Source: Neobacillus dielmonensis (GTDB lineage: Bacteria > Bacillota > Bacilli > Bacillales > Cytobacillaceae). Taken from it: a DNA stretch of 64,000 nt. The stretch spans positions 1-64,000 of the forward strand of contig NZ_HG942079.1 in NCBI RefSeq assembly GCF_000612665.1, read 5' to 3'. Positions 1-9,148 of this stretch are shown here, in pieces. The translations under genes were made by a program, and so were the position numbers. The first letter of the stretch is position 1. Each line of letters begins with the position of its first letter. The notes beneath the pieces were generated by a model. It did not search any database. It had not been told where the DNA came from and saw only the letters and a program-made list of their open reading frames with translations.

Positions 1-13
1 TGCTGGGCGCACG

Positions 14-51
14 TAAAAAGGGCAGTGCGGCTGATGTGCACTGTCCTTTTA
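14..51 (-). terminator. Intrinsic terminator of the cpdB-like gene
   Basis: Arms AAAAGGGCAGTGC and GCACTGTCCTTTT form a strong hairpin with a U-run on the minus strand. It overlaps the stop codon of the phosphoesterase gene, so termination begins right at the end of the reading frame. Confidence 0.8.
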
Positions 52-2010
52 TTGTACAGTTAAATCCAATAGGTACTTGGCAAATCCCCCATTTGAAGGC
101 CCAAGATACTTGATGTCTGCGAACTGCTTAGCAAATTTTTGAGCAGTGGGTGATGAGTCAAAAACAGCCGTCGCAGTCCCGTTGAATTTTGCAATCGACC
201 AATTGCTGTCAGCAGATGGACTAACCGTTTCGTTTTCTTGAATATAATCCTTTAGAATTTCACGAGTTTCATCTGGACCATTAAATATAACTTTCCCTTT
301 GCTTACTCCCGGAAATGTTTTGCTTCCAGCCCGGTAATTATTCGTAGCAACAATGAACTTCTGGTCCGGCGTGACCGGTTTACCTTGATAAGTGAGATTA
401 ACAATCCGGCTGGAATTCGGGTGAATTAATTTATTATTGTAATCATATTTAGCAGGCTTGGTCACATCTATTTGGTACTTCACTCCATCCATCACATCAA
501 AATTATAGGAACGGAAATGGGGATTGATTAGCTGCTGCTCCCCAGGTTGTGCAGGGTTAATCTCATTGAACAATCCAGCACTCATTTCGAGCCATTCTTT
601 TAGCTGTTCCCCATTGATTAGCACCGCCTGAAGCATATTTGGGTATACATATAAATCTGCGATATTTTTAATCGCTAATGTGCCAGCAGGGATATCCGTA
701 TAATAACTGGGACCGCCGCGTCCGCCTGCTTTAAAGGGAGAGGCTGCCGAAAGAATCGGTATCCCGGCAAATTTACTGTAAGCGGGATCTTTTAGTTTTT
801 CCGTTAAGTAATTCATTTGAGCATTATTAATAATTTGTACGGCCGGATCATCTTGAACAAGGGCAAAATAGCTGAAAATCGGAGTTGTTGTTTCGCCAAC
901 TGGCTGATTCACATAGTCAATCGTCGCCTGATGCTCAGGGAAAATTTCCTTCAGAATATCCTTATCGGCCGGAACATGTGATTTCCCCTTTTCTTCAGCA
1001 ATCGGCCAAACCATACTTTTCCCATCCACAACGGACCATTTGCCCTGTTTCTTTTGGAGATTTAAATCAATGATTCCCAAATGGCTGCCAAAGGTCCCCG
1101 CCATGACAACGGGCTTTCCTTGGATTGTTCCTTTTTCAAGATTGGTATGAGGCAAATCTTTATATAACGGTCCAGGAAACAGATTGTGAGAGTGGCCGGA
1201 TAGAATAGCATCGATTCCGTCAAGCTGTGCCAAATAGTAGGCGGCGTTTTCCATATCAGGCTCATAGGGCTCGCTGCTGATTCCGGTGTGGGCCAGAGCC
1301 ACAATTACGTCTGCGCCTTCCTTTTTCATCATAGGAATATACTTTTTCGCAGTCTCTACAATCGGTTTGACCGTGATGTTCCCCTCTAGGTTGGATTTAT
1401 CCCACTCCATGATTTGCGGAGGGACAAAACCAATGATGCCAACTTTGATTGTGTGTTCTCGGCCTCGATTGTCAACCACAGTTTTATTTAAAATGACATA
1501 GGGGACAAAATATGGTTCGTCCTGCGTGACCTGGTAAACATTCGCATTAACCACCGGCATTTTTGCCCCTTCAATTACCCGATTTAAAAAATCGAGGCCG
1601 TAATTAAATTCGTGATTACCGACCGTTACGGCATCGTACCCCAAGCGGTCCAAAGCCCGAAAAACGGGATGTGTCTCACCCTTTTTCAATCCTTTTACTT
1701 TGACCATATAGTCGCCTAAAGGGTTGCCCTGTATATTGTCTCCATTATCAAATAATAGGGAATTGAGTACCTCTTCCCGGGCATGCTTAATGAGTGAGGC
1801 TGTCTTTGCCAGTCCCAAATTTTGCGCCTCTTTTGTTTGATAATAATCGTAATTGGCCAAATGACCATGAATATCGGTGGTTTCTAGTAAACGTAACTGT
1901 ATCACAGGTTCCCCCTCTTCCGCTGCAGTCCGCAATCGAGGCATTTGGACTTCCAATATGATGCCGGCCAGCATCAATGATACGAATAGAGTAATTATTT
2001 TTCTCAGCAA
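49..2010 (-). CDS. cpdB: 2',3'-cyclic-nucleotide 2'-phosphodiesterase / 3'-nucleotidase
   Basis: This is a secreted metallophosphoesterase of the CpdB/5'-nucleotidase family. Such enzymes hydrolyse 2',3'-cyclic nucleotides and 3'-nucleotides outside the membrane to salvage phosphate and nucleosides. A hydrophobic signal sequence occupies about residues 1-30. The N-terminal metal-binding motifs are visible: TTDIHGH, DNGDNIQG, GNHEFNYG and SGHSH. The C-terminal half resembles the 5'-nucleotidase substrate-binding domain. At 653 aa it has the length of a single-module CpdB and lacks the cell-wall anchor of larger Bacillus homologues. The start is a TTG eight bases after GGGAGG. It appears monocistronic. 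Family assignment is firm; substrate preference is inferred. Confidence 0.9.
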   Translation of the reverse strand: MLRKIITLFVSLMLAGIILEVQMPRLRTAAEEGEPVIQLRLLETTDIHGHLANYDYYQTKEAQNLGLAKTASLIKHAREEVLNSLLFDNGDNIQGNPLGDYMVKVKGLKKGETHPVFRALDRLGYDAVTVGNHEFNYGLDFLNRVIEGAKMPVVNANVYQVTQDEPYFVPYVILNKTVVDNRGREHTIKVGIIGFVPPQIMEWDKSNLEGNITVKPIVETAKKYIPMMKKEGADVIVALAHTGISSEPYEPDMENAAYYLAQLDGIDAILSGHSHNLFPGPLYKDLPHTNLEKGTIQGKPVVMAGTFGSHLGIIDLNLQKKQGKWSVVDGKSMVWPIAEEKGKSHVPADKDILKEIFPEHQATIDYVNQPVGETTTPIFSYFALVQDDPAVQIINNAQMNYLTEKLKDPAYSKFAGIPILSAASPFKAGGRGGPSYYTDIPAGTLAIKNIADLYVYPNMLQAVLINGEQLKEWLEMSAGLFNEINPAQPGEQQLINPHFRSYNFDVMDGVKYQIDVTKPAKYDYNNKLIHPNSSRIVNLTYQGKPVTPDQKFIVATNNYRAGSKTFPGVSKGKVIFNGPDETREILKDYIQENETVSPSADSNWSIAKFNGTATAVFDSSPTAQKFAKQFADIKYLGPSNGGFAKYLLDLTVQ

Positions 2011-2238
2011 ACCTGTAGCCTCCCTTATCCGTGACCATTAAATGAATATATTATCTGCAGAAAAACTGATAATATGAGTTCGATTAGGGAAAAATACAAG
2101 CTTACTATTGAGAAGTGGCCTTGGAATAAAGCAGGTTTTAGTCACGCGAACCTCAAGGACATAATTGTATTGTCTTTTAAACCGCCCTTATCAAGGACTG
2201 TTCCATCTAATTTCTCTTCTTTTTGTTTTTAAGACACC

Positions 2239-2341
2239 TTATGAAAGACATTTTCATTATGAATTCCACTCTTTTTGTCCTTCATCCCCCTATGAAAGAC
2301 AGTTTGATTCAAATTTCACCTCAAACTGTCCTTCATGCCAT
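2239..2341. repeat. Tandem ~51-bp intergenic repeat, 3' side of the RND gene
   Basis: Two degenerate units start at ATGAAAGACA (2241 and 2292, period 51) and end in TGTCCTTCAT. The second unit can fold through GACAGTTTGA and TCAAACTGTC. Similar 52-bp units lie on the other side of the same transporter gene (5555-5658). The rest of 2040-2380 holds nothing else I recognise. Confidence 0.6.
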
Positions 2342-2380
2342 CTCGCGGGAAGTCTTCGTGTCTCTCCTCTAGAGCGCGAA

Positions 2381-5300
2381 CTACTTCCTATCAAACAGGC
2401 TATAGATAATGGGGATAATAAACAGAGTAAGAAAGGTACTGCTGATTAAGCCGCCTATCACGGTCAATGCCATTGGCTGGTTTATTTCGGTGCCTTCTCC
2501 GATTCCAAGTGCAAGCGGGATTAAACCTAGGATGGTGGTTAACGCCGTCATCAAAATTGGTCTAGCCCGGTCCTTTACGGAAACGACGATTGCCTCTATC
2601 TTGTCCATCCCACCCGCTCTCCTCTGATTGATATAATCAACAATCACAATCGCATTATTTACCACAATGCCAGCCAGGACGATTGCACCAATTATGACCG
2701 TAAGACTGATGGGACTTTGAGTGATGGTCAGAGCAGCCGCCACTCCTATTATCATTAAAGGAACAGTAAACATGATGACAAATGGATATTTTAACGATTC
2801 AAACTGCGCTGCCATAACAAGATAAACGAAGACGATGGCTAAAATGAACGCTAAAATTAAATCGTCTATGGATGAATCGAGCAGCTCCCGTTCCCCGCTA
2901 AATATCACATCAGACCCTTCTGGAAGACTCAGCTTGGCAATTTCTTTGTCTACTTGCTTTGCCATATCCCCCAAGTTGGTAGTAGCTTTGTATTTTAATG
3001 TGAACTGTACTGCCGGTTGCTGATTAATTCTCTGGATATCAACAGGGCCGCTTTTCTGCTTAATATCAGCCACTTCCGCTAAACGAATAAAGCTTCCGTC
3101 TGGCCTTTGAATCAGCAGTCCCTTTAGCTGTTCTAAATTGCTGGTGATATTCCGGTCATACTCGACAAAGACACTAAATATTTCTCCTTCCTTTGTTACC
3201 ATCTGGGTGGCCCTAGCCCCGCGGGTAGCGTCATTTACCATCATGGCAATTTGGGCCGGGAACAACCCATTAACCAACGCTTTTTCCCGGTCAACCGTCA
3301 CTTGGACCTCGTCCACTTTTTCCATTAAATCAGTCGATAATTCATTGACTTCACCGAGATCCTTTAATGCTTGATAAATTTTATTCACCGATTGTTTTAA
3401 TCGCTGTTCGTTTGTGTCACGGACACTAAAGCTAAGGGTATTAGGATGTGCGCCCGTTGTCGATTGCAGGTTGAAAGATAGCTTCGACGTTTTATTAGCT
3501 TGACTAGCAACGGTTGTTAATTCGTTTTTCACCTCGTCAACAAAGGCGAAGGTCGATCTCCTCCGGTTGTCCAAGTCTTTCATTTTCACATAAAGCTCAG
3601 CAACATTTGTCTTGGTGGTCCCCCTGAAGCTTGCTTCCTGAGTGGTTCCAATCAGACTGACATAGGTGTCTACCTCTGGCTCATTCTTTAACACTTTTTC
3701 AAGAGCTGCTATAACTTTGTCTGTTTCTGAAAGGGCAGCCCCGTTTTCTAGCTTCACTCTGACACTAAAGAATCCTTCATCCATGTTCGGCAAGAACTGC
3801 CTCCCTACTGTTGTTAACCCATAGCAGCTAACAGCTAACAATATAACGGTAACAACTAATACTGGAGTTCGGGATTTTAGGGCCCAACGGACTGATTTTT
3901 CCAGCCGCTTTTGCCAACTGTTCTTTTGCCGTCTATTTTCACGGATTAAGATTGGTTTTTTTAACAAACGGCTGGCAAGCATAGGCACCACTGTTAATGC
4001 GACGAATAACGAGGCCAATAAGCTAAACGAGATGGTCATGGCAAACTCGGTAAATAACTCACCAATAATCCCGGTGATAAAGACAACAGGTAAAAATACC
4101 ACCACTGTTGTTAACGTGGAAGCTGTAATGGCAGCCCCTACTTCCTTTGTGCCGCTCTTTGCTGCCTCCTGCGGGGATTTCCCCATGGAAAGATGCCGGT
4201 AAATGTTCTCAATCACGACAATTGAATTATCAACCAGCATTCCAATCCCAAGGGCCAATCCGCCAAGCGTCATAATATTCAAAGTGAATTTGGCAAAATA
4301 CATCAGCACAAACGTAACAATGACCGAATAAGGGATTGCAATACCAATTATCAGGGGGCTGGTGATATTTTTCAAAAAAAGGAACAGGATCACCATCGCC
4401 AAAATTCCGCCCACAATTAACGAATCAGAGATGTTGCCGATTGCCATGCGAATATAATCACCTTGCTCAAACAATATTTCCGACTGAATCGTCTTATATT
4501 TATCTTTTTCTAAAAGTTCATGTAAACGTCGGCTGAATTCCTTGGACACGGCTGCCGTATTGGCCTCTGACTGCTGGAGAACACTCAGCAGCACAGAAGG
4601 CATCTGATTGGTTCGGGTGATTGTCCGGTCGTCAGCCTTTGTTATTTCAATCTGGCTGACGTCTGCCAATTCAAAAGGCAGGCCCGTCATGGGGTTGTAA
4701 CCGACTGTCAACTCCTTTAAATTGGCAAGGGAATCAATGGTTGAGACAATGCGAGTTGTCAGTTCTTTTCCTTCTGTTAAAATGGTATCGCCCGGTAGTG
4801 AAATGTTATTGGCCTGAATTCTTTTCACAACATCAGCTTGACTGAGTTGGTAACTGCGCAGCTTCTCTTGGTCTAATGCGACCCGGACCTTTTGAACGGT
4901 GGTCCCGGAAAGATTAACGCTTGCGACTCCTCTCACCTTGTTCAGTTCGAGCTTGAGTTGTTCCGCCAACTCTCTTAAAGCTTGCTCATCCTGCTGAGAT
5001 TGAAGCGACAGTTGAATAATCGGGAATTGGGATGGGTCAAATTTTAGAAACCGCGGCTTGCCCACATCCTCAGGCAGTATGGTCATGTCAAGCCTTTGCA
5101 AAACTTCATCCTGCACTTCCTCAATATCTGTGGACCAGGAAAACTGTAAAATAATCAAATTGGCGCCTTCCTGTGATGTCGATGTCATCGTTTTAATTCC
5201 AGGGAGGGTGGCCAAACTTCTCTCTAACGGTTTGGTTACTTTCTCCACTATCTCTTTGGGGCTGCCACCAGGATAGGTGGTGACGACCACTCCGACAGGT

Positions 5301-5425
5301 GGGCTGATTTCAGGGATCAGCTTCATCGGTATGTTTATTAGGGAAACTGCTCCCAAAATGACCGCGAGTAACATGGTAACCAAAGTAAAAACAGGCCGTT
5401 TAATTGAAAAATGACTGATGTTTAT
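2381..5425 (-). CDS. RND-family efflux transporter (AcrB/SwrC-like), probable non-canonical start
   Basis: This is a large RND permease that would export hydrophobic compounds or surfactants using the proton gradient. It shows family hallmarks: an N-terminal transmembrane helix, the PGGSPKEIVEKVTKPLE porter motif, a central membrane block with GGLALGIGMLVDNSIVVIEN (conserved Asp), two periplasm-type porter loops and a second membrane block with GIVVNNAIVIVDYINQRR. The first standard start, TTG 5383, would cut off the conserved ISHFSIKRPVFT N-terminus. That segment is encoded in frame just upstream behind AGGGGGG, with ATA at 5425 where Met is expected, and an in-frame stop at 5438-5440. I therefore extend to 5425. 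No membrane-fusion protein or outer component is adjacent, as usual for Gram-positive SwrC-like pumps. Confidence 0.85.
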   Translation of the reverse strand: MNISHFSIKRPVFTLVTMLLAVILGAVSLINIPMKLIPEISPPVGVVVTTYPGGSPKEIVEKVTKPLERSLATLPGIKTMTSTSQEGANLIILQFSWSTDIEEVQDEVLQRLDMTILPEDVGKPRFLKFDPSQFPIIQLSLQSQQDEQALRELAEQLKLELNKVRGVASVNLSGTTVQKVRVALDQEKLRSYQLSQADVVKRIQANNISLPGDTILTEGKELTTRIVSTIDSLANLKELTVGYNPMTGLPFELADVSQIEITKADDRTITRTNQMPSVLLSVLQQSEANTAAVSKEFSRRLHELLEKDKYKTIQSEILFEQGDYIRMAIGNISDSLIVGGILAMVILFLFLKNITSPLIIGIAIPYSVIVTFVLMYFAKFTLNIMTLGGLALGIGMLVDNSIVVIENIYRHLSMGKSPQEAAKSGTKEVGAAITASTLTTVVVFLPVVFITGIIGELFTEFAMTISFSLLASLFVALTVVPMLASRLLKKPILIRENRRQKNSWQKRLEKSVRWALKSRTPVLVVTVILLAVSCYGLTTVGRQFLPNMDEGFFSVRVKLENGAALSETDKVIAALEKVLKNEPEVDTYVSLIGTTQEASFRGTTKTNVAELYVKMKDLDNRRRSTFAFVDEVKNELTTVASQANKTSKLSFNLQSTTGAHPNTLSFSVRDTNEQRLKQSVNKIYQALKDLGEVNELSTDLMEKVDEVQVTVDREKALVNGLFPAQIAMMVNDATRGARATQMVTKEGEIFSVFVEYDRNITSNLEQLKGLLIQRPDGSFIRLAEVADIKQKSGPVDIQRINQQPAVQFTLKYKATTNLGDMAKQVDKEIAKLSLPEGSDVIFSGERELLDSSIDDLILAFILAIVFVYLVMAAQFESLKYPFVIMFTVPLMIIGVAAALTITQSPISLTVIIGAIVLAGIVVNNAIVIVDYINQRRAGGMDKIEAIVVSVKDRARPILMTALTTILGLIPLALGIGEGTEINQPMALTVIGGLISSTFLTLFIIPIIYSLFDRK

Positions 5426-5554
5426 GGGAATCCCCCCTCATGGGCAAATAAAATCGTTTCTTGTAAAAATCTTACATATTACTATATAAAACCTGTGGAG
5501 CAGAAACAAGTTAACGCATGGGATTGAAAGCTATTCAGATGAAGGTCTTTTAGA

Positions 5555-5658
5555 TTCATAAGGACAAAATTCTTTAATCTCTGGTTCACTTTGATTTCAT
5601 GGCGGCTTCATGAGGACAAAAACCTCTAAAATCCAGCTTACTTTGTCTTGATAGCGGC
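5555..5658. repeat. Tandem 52-bp intergenic repeat, 5' side of the RND gene
   Basis: Two consecutive 52-bp units begin TTCATAAGGACAAAA (5555) and TTCATGAGGACAAAA (5607), and each ends in GCGGC. They resemble the units at 2239-2341, so the transporter gene is bracketed by the same repeat type. Confidence 0.6.
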
Positions 5659-5692
5659 AAATTCTTTCATCGCGAATCTTGTCTTTTAAAAC

Positions 5693-5724
5693 AAAAAAAC
5701 TCCGAATATGGACGGAGTTTTTTT
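5693..5724. terminator. Bidirectional terminator-like hairpin
   Basis: AAAAAAACTCCG and CGGAGTTTTTTT flank a short loop, with an A-run on one side and a U-run on the other. It lies upstream of both flanking genes, so it may end readthrough or a short unrecognised transcript. Confidence 0.65.
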
Positions 5725-5925
5725 CAAATATATTATTGGATCAGCTGGTTTAAAGATAAGTTATTAATCTAAAGTATGTTTATATTACTAGTGCGTCGCA
5801 AATGCCAATCCAAACAAGGCCCCTTTTATTTTGTTCCTCATCCTAAATCCACCTTTTTTATTTCTATTATGGCCTCCCTAACTGCTCATGACTAGCATAG
5901 AAAATGGATAAGCTATAATTACCTA

Positions 5926-5984
5926 TTGAAATTTTAATCATTAGCGAATATTATTATAAAGTTGAATTAATAATGTTCGTGTTT
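5926..5984 (+). promoter_or_regulatory. SigA promoter with overlapping PurBox pair upstream of pbuO
   Basis: A -35 TTGAAA (5926-5931), 17-bp spacer and -10 TATTAT (5949-5954) precede the permease gene. Inverted PurBox-like sequences CGAATATTAT (5945-5954) and ATAATGTTCG (5970-5979) overlap the -10 and the predicted start of transcription. PurR is known to bind such inverted CGAA boxes in Bacillus and to control purine permeases; control here is inferred. No purine riboswitch was seen. Confidence 0.7.
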
Positions 5985-5997
5985 TGGAGGAACTGTT

Positions 5998-7299
5998 ATG
6001 TTTAGGCTGCAAGAAAATCAAACTAGCATAAAAACCGAAGTCCTTGCTGGAATTACCACCTTTTTTACGATGGTTTATATTGTTGTCGTCAATCCTGTGA
6101 TCCTATCCGATGCAGGTGTACCGTTTAACCAGGTGTTTACCGCTACAATTATCGCCTCTGTAGTAGGAACACTGTGGATGGCTTTATTTGCTAATTATCC
6201 GATCGCCATTGCACCAGGTATGGGGCTCAATGCCTATTTTACCTACTCTGTTGTTGGGGCTCATCAGGGAATTAGTTATCAAACTGCATTTGCTGCTGTA
6301 TTTGTGGCTGGCCTTATTTTTGTCATTTTGTCATTAACTCCCCTTAGAGAAAAATTAATCGAAGCAATTCCGGAAAATTTAAAATATGGGATTACTGCCG
6401 GAATTGGTTTATTTATCGCTTTTATTAGCTTACGCTTAACGAAAATTATTGTCGCTGACCCAAGTAACCTTGTGAAACTGGGCAACCTTCATGAGAAATC
6501 GGTGGTACTAACCATTGTTGGCTTGGCCATCACTCTCATTCTAATGTCGTTTCGAGTGAACGGGGCCTTATTTTTTGGCATGATCGTTACTGGTATTATC
6601 GCCTTTTTCACAGGGCAAATTCACTTCAAGGAAGGATTTGTCGCCCTGCCCTCTCTACCTGAGGGGCTTATGATTGCTAATCCATTTACCGCTTTAACAG
6701 ACGTAGTGCATTACAGTCTGTATGCGGTGGTATTTTCCTTTATTTTAGTTACCATTTTTGACACAACCGGAACAATGGTCGGTGTTGCCAATCAAGCTGG
6801 GTTAATGAAAGGGGATAAGTTGCCACGGGCCCGCCATGCCTTACTTTCTGACTCGATTGCAACAGCGGTTGGGGCCATGTTTGGGACAAGTCCAACAACT
6901 GCTTTTATTGAGTCAACATCGGGTGTAGCGGCAGGCGGACGAACTGGCCTCACATCGCTGACCGTCGCTGCCCTGTTTATCCTATCCGCGTTCTTTGGGC
7001 CGCTTGTAAGTGCTGTTTCAGGAATATCAGCGATCACGGCACCTGCTTTGATTATTGTCGGCAGTCTGATGATGGGCAGCATTGCCAAAATACGCTGGAA
7101 TGAGCTGGATGAAGCTTTCCCTGCTTTCTTAACCATCTTAAGCATGCCGCTTACTTCCAGTATTTCTACAGGAATTGCACTCGGTTTTATCAGCTATCCG
7201 CTTTTGAAGACAGCCAGAGGAAAATGGCGTGAAGTCCACCTGCTTGTTTGGGTGTTTGCGGTTCTATTCTTTATTCAATTAGCATTTTTACAGGGTTAA
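5998..7299 (+). CDS. pbuO: Guanine/hypoxanthine permease of the AzgA-like NCS2 family
   Basis: This is a purine base importer, likely a proton symporter for guanine and hypoxanthine. The 433-aa protein is almost entirely hydrophobic with about 12-14 membrane segments. It shows the AzgA-type motifs MVYIVVVNPVIL near the N-terminus, APGMGLNAYF at about residue 72 and GTSPTTAFIESTSGVAAGGR in the second half. The N-terminus MFRLQENQTSIKTEVLAGIT closely matches B. subtilis PbuO as I remember it. The start follows TTGGAGG. The PurBox pair upstream fits PurR control by purine supply. Confidence 0.88.
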   Translation: MFRLQENQTSIKTEVLAGITTFFTMVYIVVVNPVILSDAGVPFNQVFTATIIASVVGTLWMALFANYPIAIAPGMGLNAYFTYSVVGAHQGISYQTAFAAVFVAGLIFVILSLTPLREKLIEAIPENLKYGITAGIGLFIAFISLRLTKIIVADPSNLVKLGNLHEKSVVLTIVGLAITLILMSFRVNGALFFGMIVTGIIAFFTGQIHFKEGFVALPSLPEGLMIANPFTALTDVVHYSLYAVVFSFILVTIFDTTGTMVGVANQAGLMKGDKLPRARHALLSDSIATAVGAMFGTSPTTAFIESTSGVAAGGRTGLTSLTVAALFILSAFFGPLVSAVSGISAITAPALIIVGSLMMGSIAKIRWNELDEAFPAFLTILSMPLTSSISTGIALGFISYPLLKTARGKWREVHLLVWVFAVLFFIQLAFLQG

Positions 7300-7302
7300 T
7301 TG

Positions 7303-7331
7303 AAAAAGCCAGGCGGGTGGCCTGGCTTTTT
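7303..7331. terminator. Shared terminator between convergent genes
   Basis: AAAAAGCCAGG and CCTGGCTTTTT form a perfect stem with A- and U-runs on either side. It serves the purine permease (+) and the convergent small membrane protein gene (-). Confidence 0.85.
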
Positions 7332-7793
7332 CTATTTATTATAGTCCCACATGATTTTCCAGTCCCCTTTTTCTTTGACAAGATAGATTTCTTGCTCCAA
7401 ATCAAAGTGACCGTATTTACCTTTATAGGTTTGTCTGACCAATACTTTATAAACATTTTTCAGAACAGGTGCTGTTTTTTCCATTCTCCATGTTTTGATT
7501 TTTTCCGGCTTTTCGAGCGTATAGGAAAAGGTTTCTACGCCAAAATGATTCATAAACACGTGTGCCCGATCTTGAATGTAGTTACTTTTTGTGAATTTCT
7601 TTTTCATGGAGGAGTGAAATAGCTCCCAAGAGTTTGCAAAATCACCTTCCTGCTCATATTGATAAAATTGGCCGACAACCTCCTCAGCAGCCTTACCGGA
7701 AGTGGCAAATATCCACATCACAGCTATAAAAATCACAATAAGGATCAATACTCCCATTAGCAGCCGTTTAAATGGAGTTGATTTTTTCCGCAT
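7332..7793 (-). CDS. Membrane-anchored protein with NTF2-like fold, unknown function
   Basis: This 153-aa protein has a basic N-terminus (MRKKSTPFKR), one transmembrane helix at about residues 10-30, and an extracellular domain. The outer domain begins AAEEVVGQFYQYEQEGDFA and ends in a DLEQEIYLVKEKGDWKI strand. This pattern is typical of small NTF2-like domains attached to Bacillus membrane or lipoproteins. No catalytic residues are evident. The start is the second of two nearby ATGs, placed six bases after AAAGGGG. It is monocistronic and converges on the permease. Function cannot be assigned. Confidence 0.7.
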   Translation of the reverse strand: MRKKSTPFKRLLMGVLILIVIFIAVMWIFATSGKAAEEVVGQFYQYEQEGDFANSWELFHSSMKKKFTKSNYIQDRAHVFMNHFGVETFSYTLEKPEKIKTWRMEKTAPVLKNVYKVLVRQTYKGKYGHFDLEQEIYLVKEKGDWKIMWDYNK

Positions 7794-7858
7794 ATTCATC
7801 CCCTTTAACTCTATGTATACCATAAGGATATGAAAGGACCTGTTTAAATAGTAGTCCA

Positions 7859-7898
7859 CAAAAAAACACCTTGGCCCAAAACACAGCCAAGATGTTTA
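7859..7898 (-). terminator. galE terminator
   Basis: Read on the minus strand, AACATCTTGGC pairs with GCCAAGGTGTT and is followed by a T-run. It lies just after the galE stop codon. Confidence 0.75.
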
Positions 7899-7917
7899 TT
7901 TTTTAAAAAAGTATCGT

Positions 7918-8889
7918 TTAGTAGCGTTGGTTTTGATGCCAGTTCCAAGCATCCGCAATGATTTTTTCTAAATTCCGCTGGGCTTTCCAGCCAAGTTCGG
8001 AATAAATTTTATCGGATGAAGCAACAAGTCTTGCAGGGTCGCCGGCACGACGGTCGGCCATTTCCACGTTTGCTTGTTTACCGGTGACTTTTTCACAGGT
8101 TTCAATAACCTCTTTCACCGAGTACCCAAGGCCATTTCCAAGATTGTAGACCTCAGCAGTTTTCTTTTCGGACAGGAGTGCTTCTAAGGCGAGAATATGG
8201 GCGGATGCTAAATCCGTGACATGGATATAATCGCGGATGCAAGTCCCATCTTCAGTAGGGTAATCTGAACCAAACACCGAAATCTTATCTCTTTGTCCCA
8301 GCAGTTGCTGCAGGATAATTGGGATTAGGTGGGTTTCTGGATTATGGCTTTCCCCAATCACTCCAGACTCATGCGCACCCGCTGCGTTAAAGTACCGGAG
8401 AATCACATAATGTAATCCATAGGCTTTTGAAAAGTCTGAAAGGATTTGCTCAACCATGAGCTTAGAATGCCCATACGGATTAATGGGAGCAGTAGGAGTT
8501 GTTTCATCGATGATATCTACGCTTGGGATCCCATAGGTAGCGGCGGTAGATGAGAAAATAAAGTTCTTCACCTTAAATTTAGTCATAACCTTTAATAGAG
8601 TTAAAGTGGCCGCTACGTTATTTTGATAATACTTCAACGGATCGACTACGGACTCTCCAACCAGGCTGTTGGCGGCAAAGTGCATGACTGCTTTTATCGG
8701 ATAACTTTTAAAAATCATATCCAGATCTTCTTCATTACCAAGATCACCTTTGACAAAAATCGCCCGGCTGTCAACAGATTCCCGATGACCAGTAGATAAA
8801 TTGTCTAAAACGACTACTTCTTCTTTTTCGACTAATTCCTTAACAAGATGGCTGCCAATGTAGCCGGCACCGCCGACAACTAATATCAT
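7918..8889 (-). CDS. galE: UDP-glucose 4-epimerase
   Basis: GalE interconverts UDP-glucose and UDP-galactose, feeding cell-wall and polysaccharide synthesis or galactose use. The 323-aa extended SDR shows the NAD-binding GGAGYIGSHLVKEL motif at residues 5-18. The catalytic Ser lies in FSSTAATYG, and the catalytic Tyr and Lys in YGHSKLMVEQ. RYFNAAGAHESG and TCIRDYIHVTDLA are further GalE signatures. Length and motif order are normal for the bacterial family. The start ATG follows AAGGGGAAATGAAG. No Leloir-pathway genes are adjacent, so a role in precursor supply is more likely than a dedicated galactose operon. Confidence 0.93.
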   Translation of the reverse strand: MILVVGGAGYIGSHLVKELVEKEEVVVLDNLSTGHRESVDSRAIFVKGDLGNEEDLDMIFKSYPIKAVMHFAANSLVGESVVDPLKYYQNNVAATLTLLKVMTKFKVKNFIFSSTAATYGIPSVDIIDETTPTAPINPYGHSKLMVEQILSDFSKAYGLHYVILRYFNAAGAHESGVIGESHNPETHLIPIILQQLLGQRDKISVFGSDYPTEDGTCIRDYIHVTDLASAHILALEALLSEKKTAEVYNLGNGLGYSVKEVIETCEKVTGKQANVEMADRRAGDPARLVASSDKIYSELGWKAQRNLEKIIADAWNWHQNQRY

Positions 8890-9148
8890 GCTTCATTTCC
8901 CCTTAGTTAAGATTCACTTTCCTACAGTATTATAACACTTTCATAAAGAAGCTGCTCACATGATACAATAATAAAAATTCCCCGTGCTACAAATAATTGG
9001 CAATTAATCTTTTAGTGGTATTTTACTAAAAAAAGAGGAATCGATAGACCTAGAACTACTAAGGTGTCGAATGAATAGTATGACAAGGACCATCTAATAC
9101 CGCATTATTTTAATTGATGCTTGTAAATAAGGAATTGGAGGAGATGAA

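Noticed and set aside
5725-5997. A purine riboswitch upstream of pbuO
   Set aside because: The conserved G-box core was not found; a PurBox pair explains regulation better.
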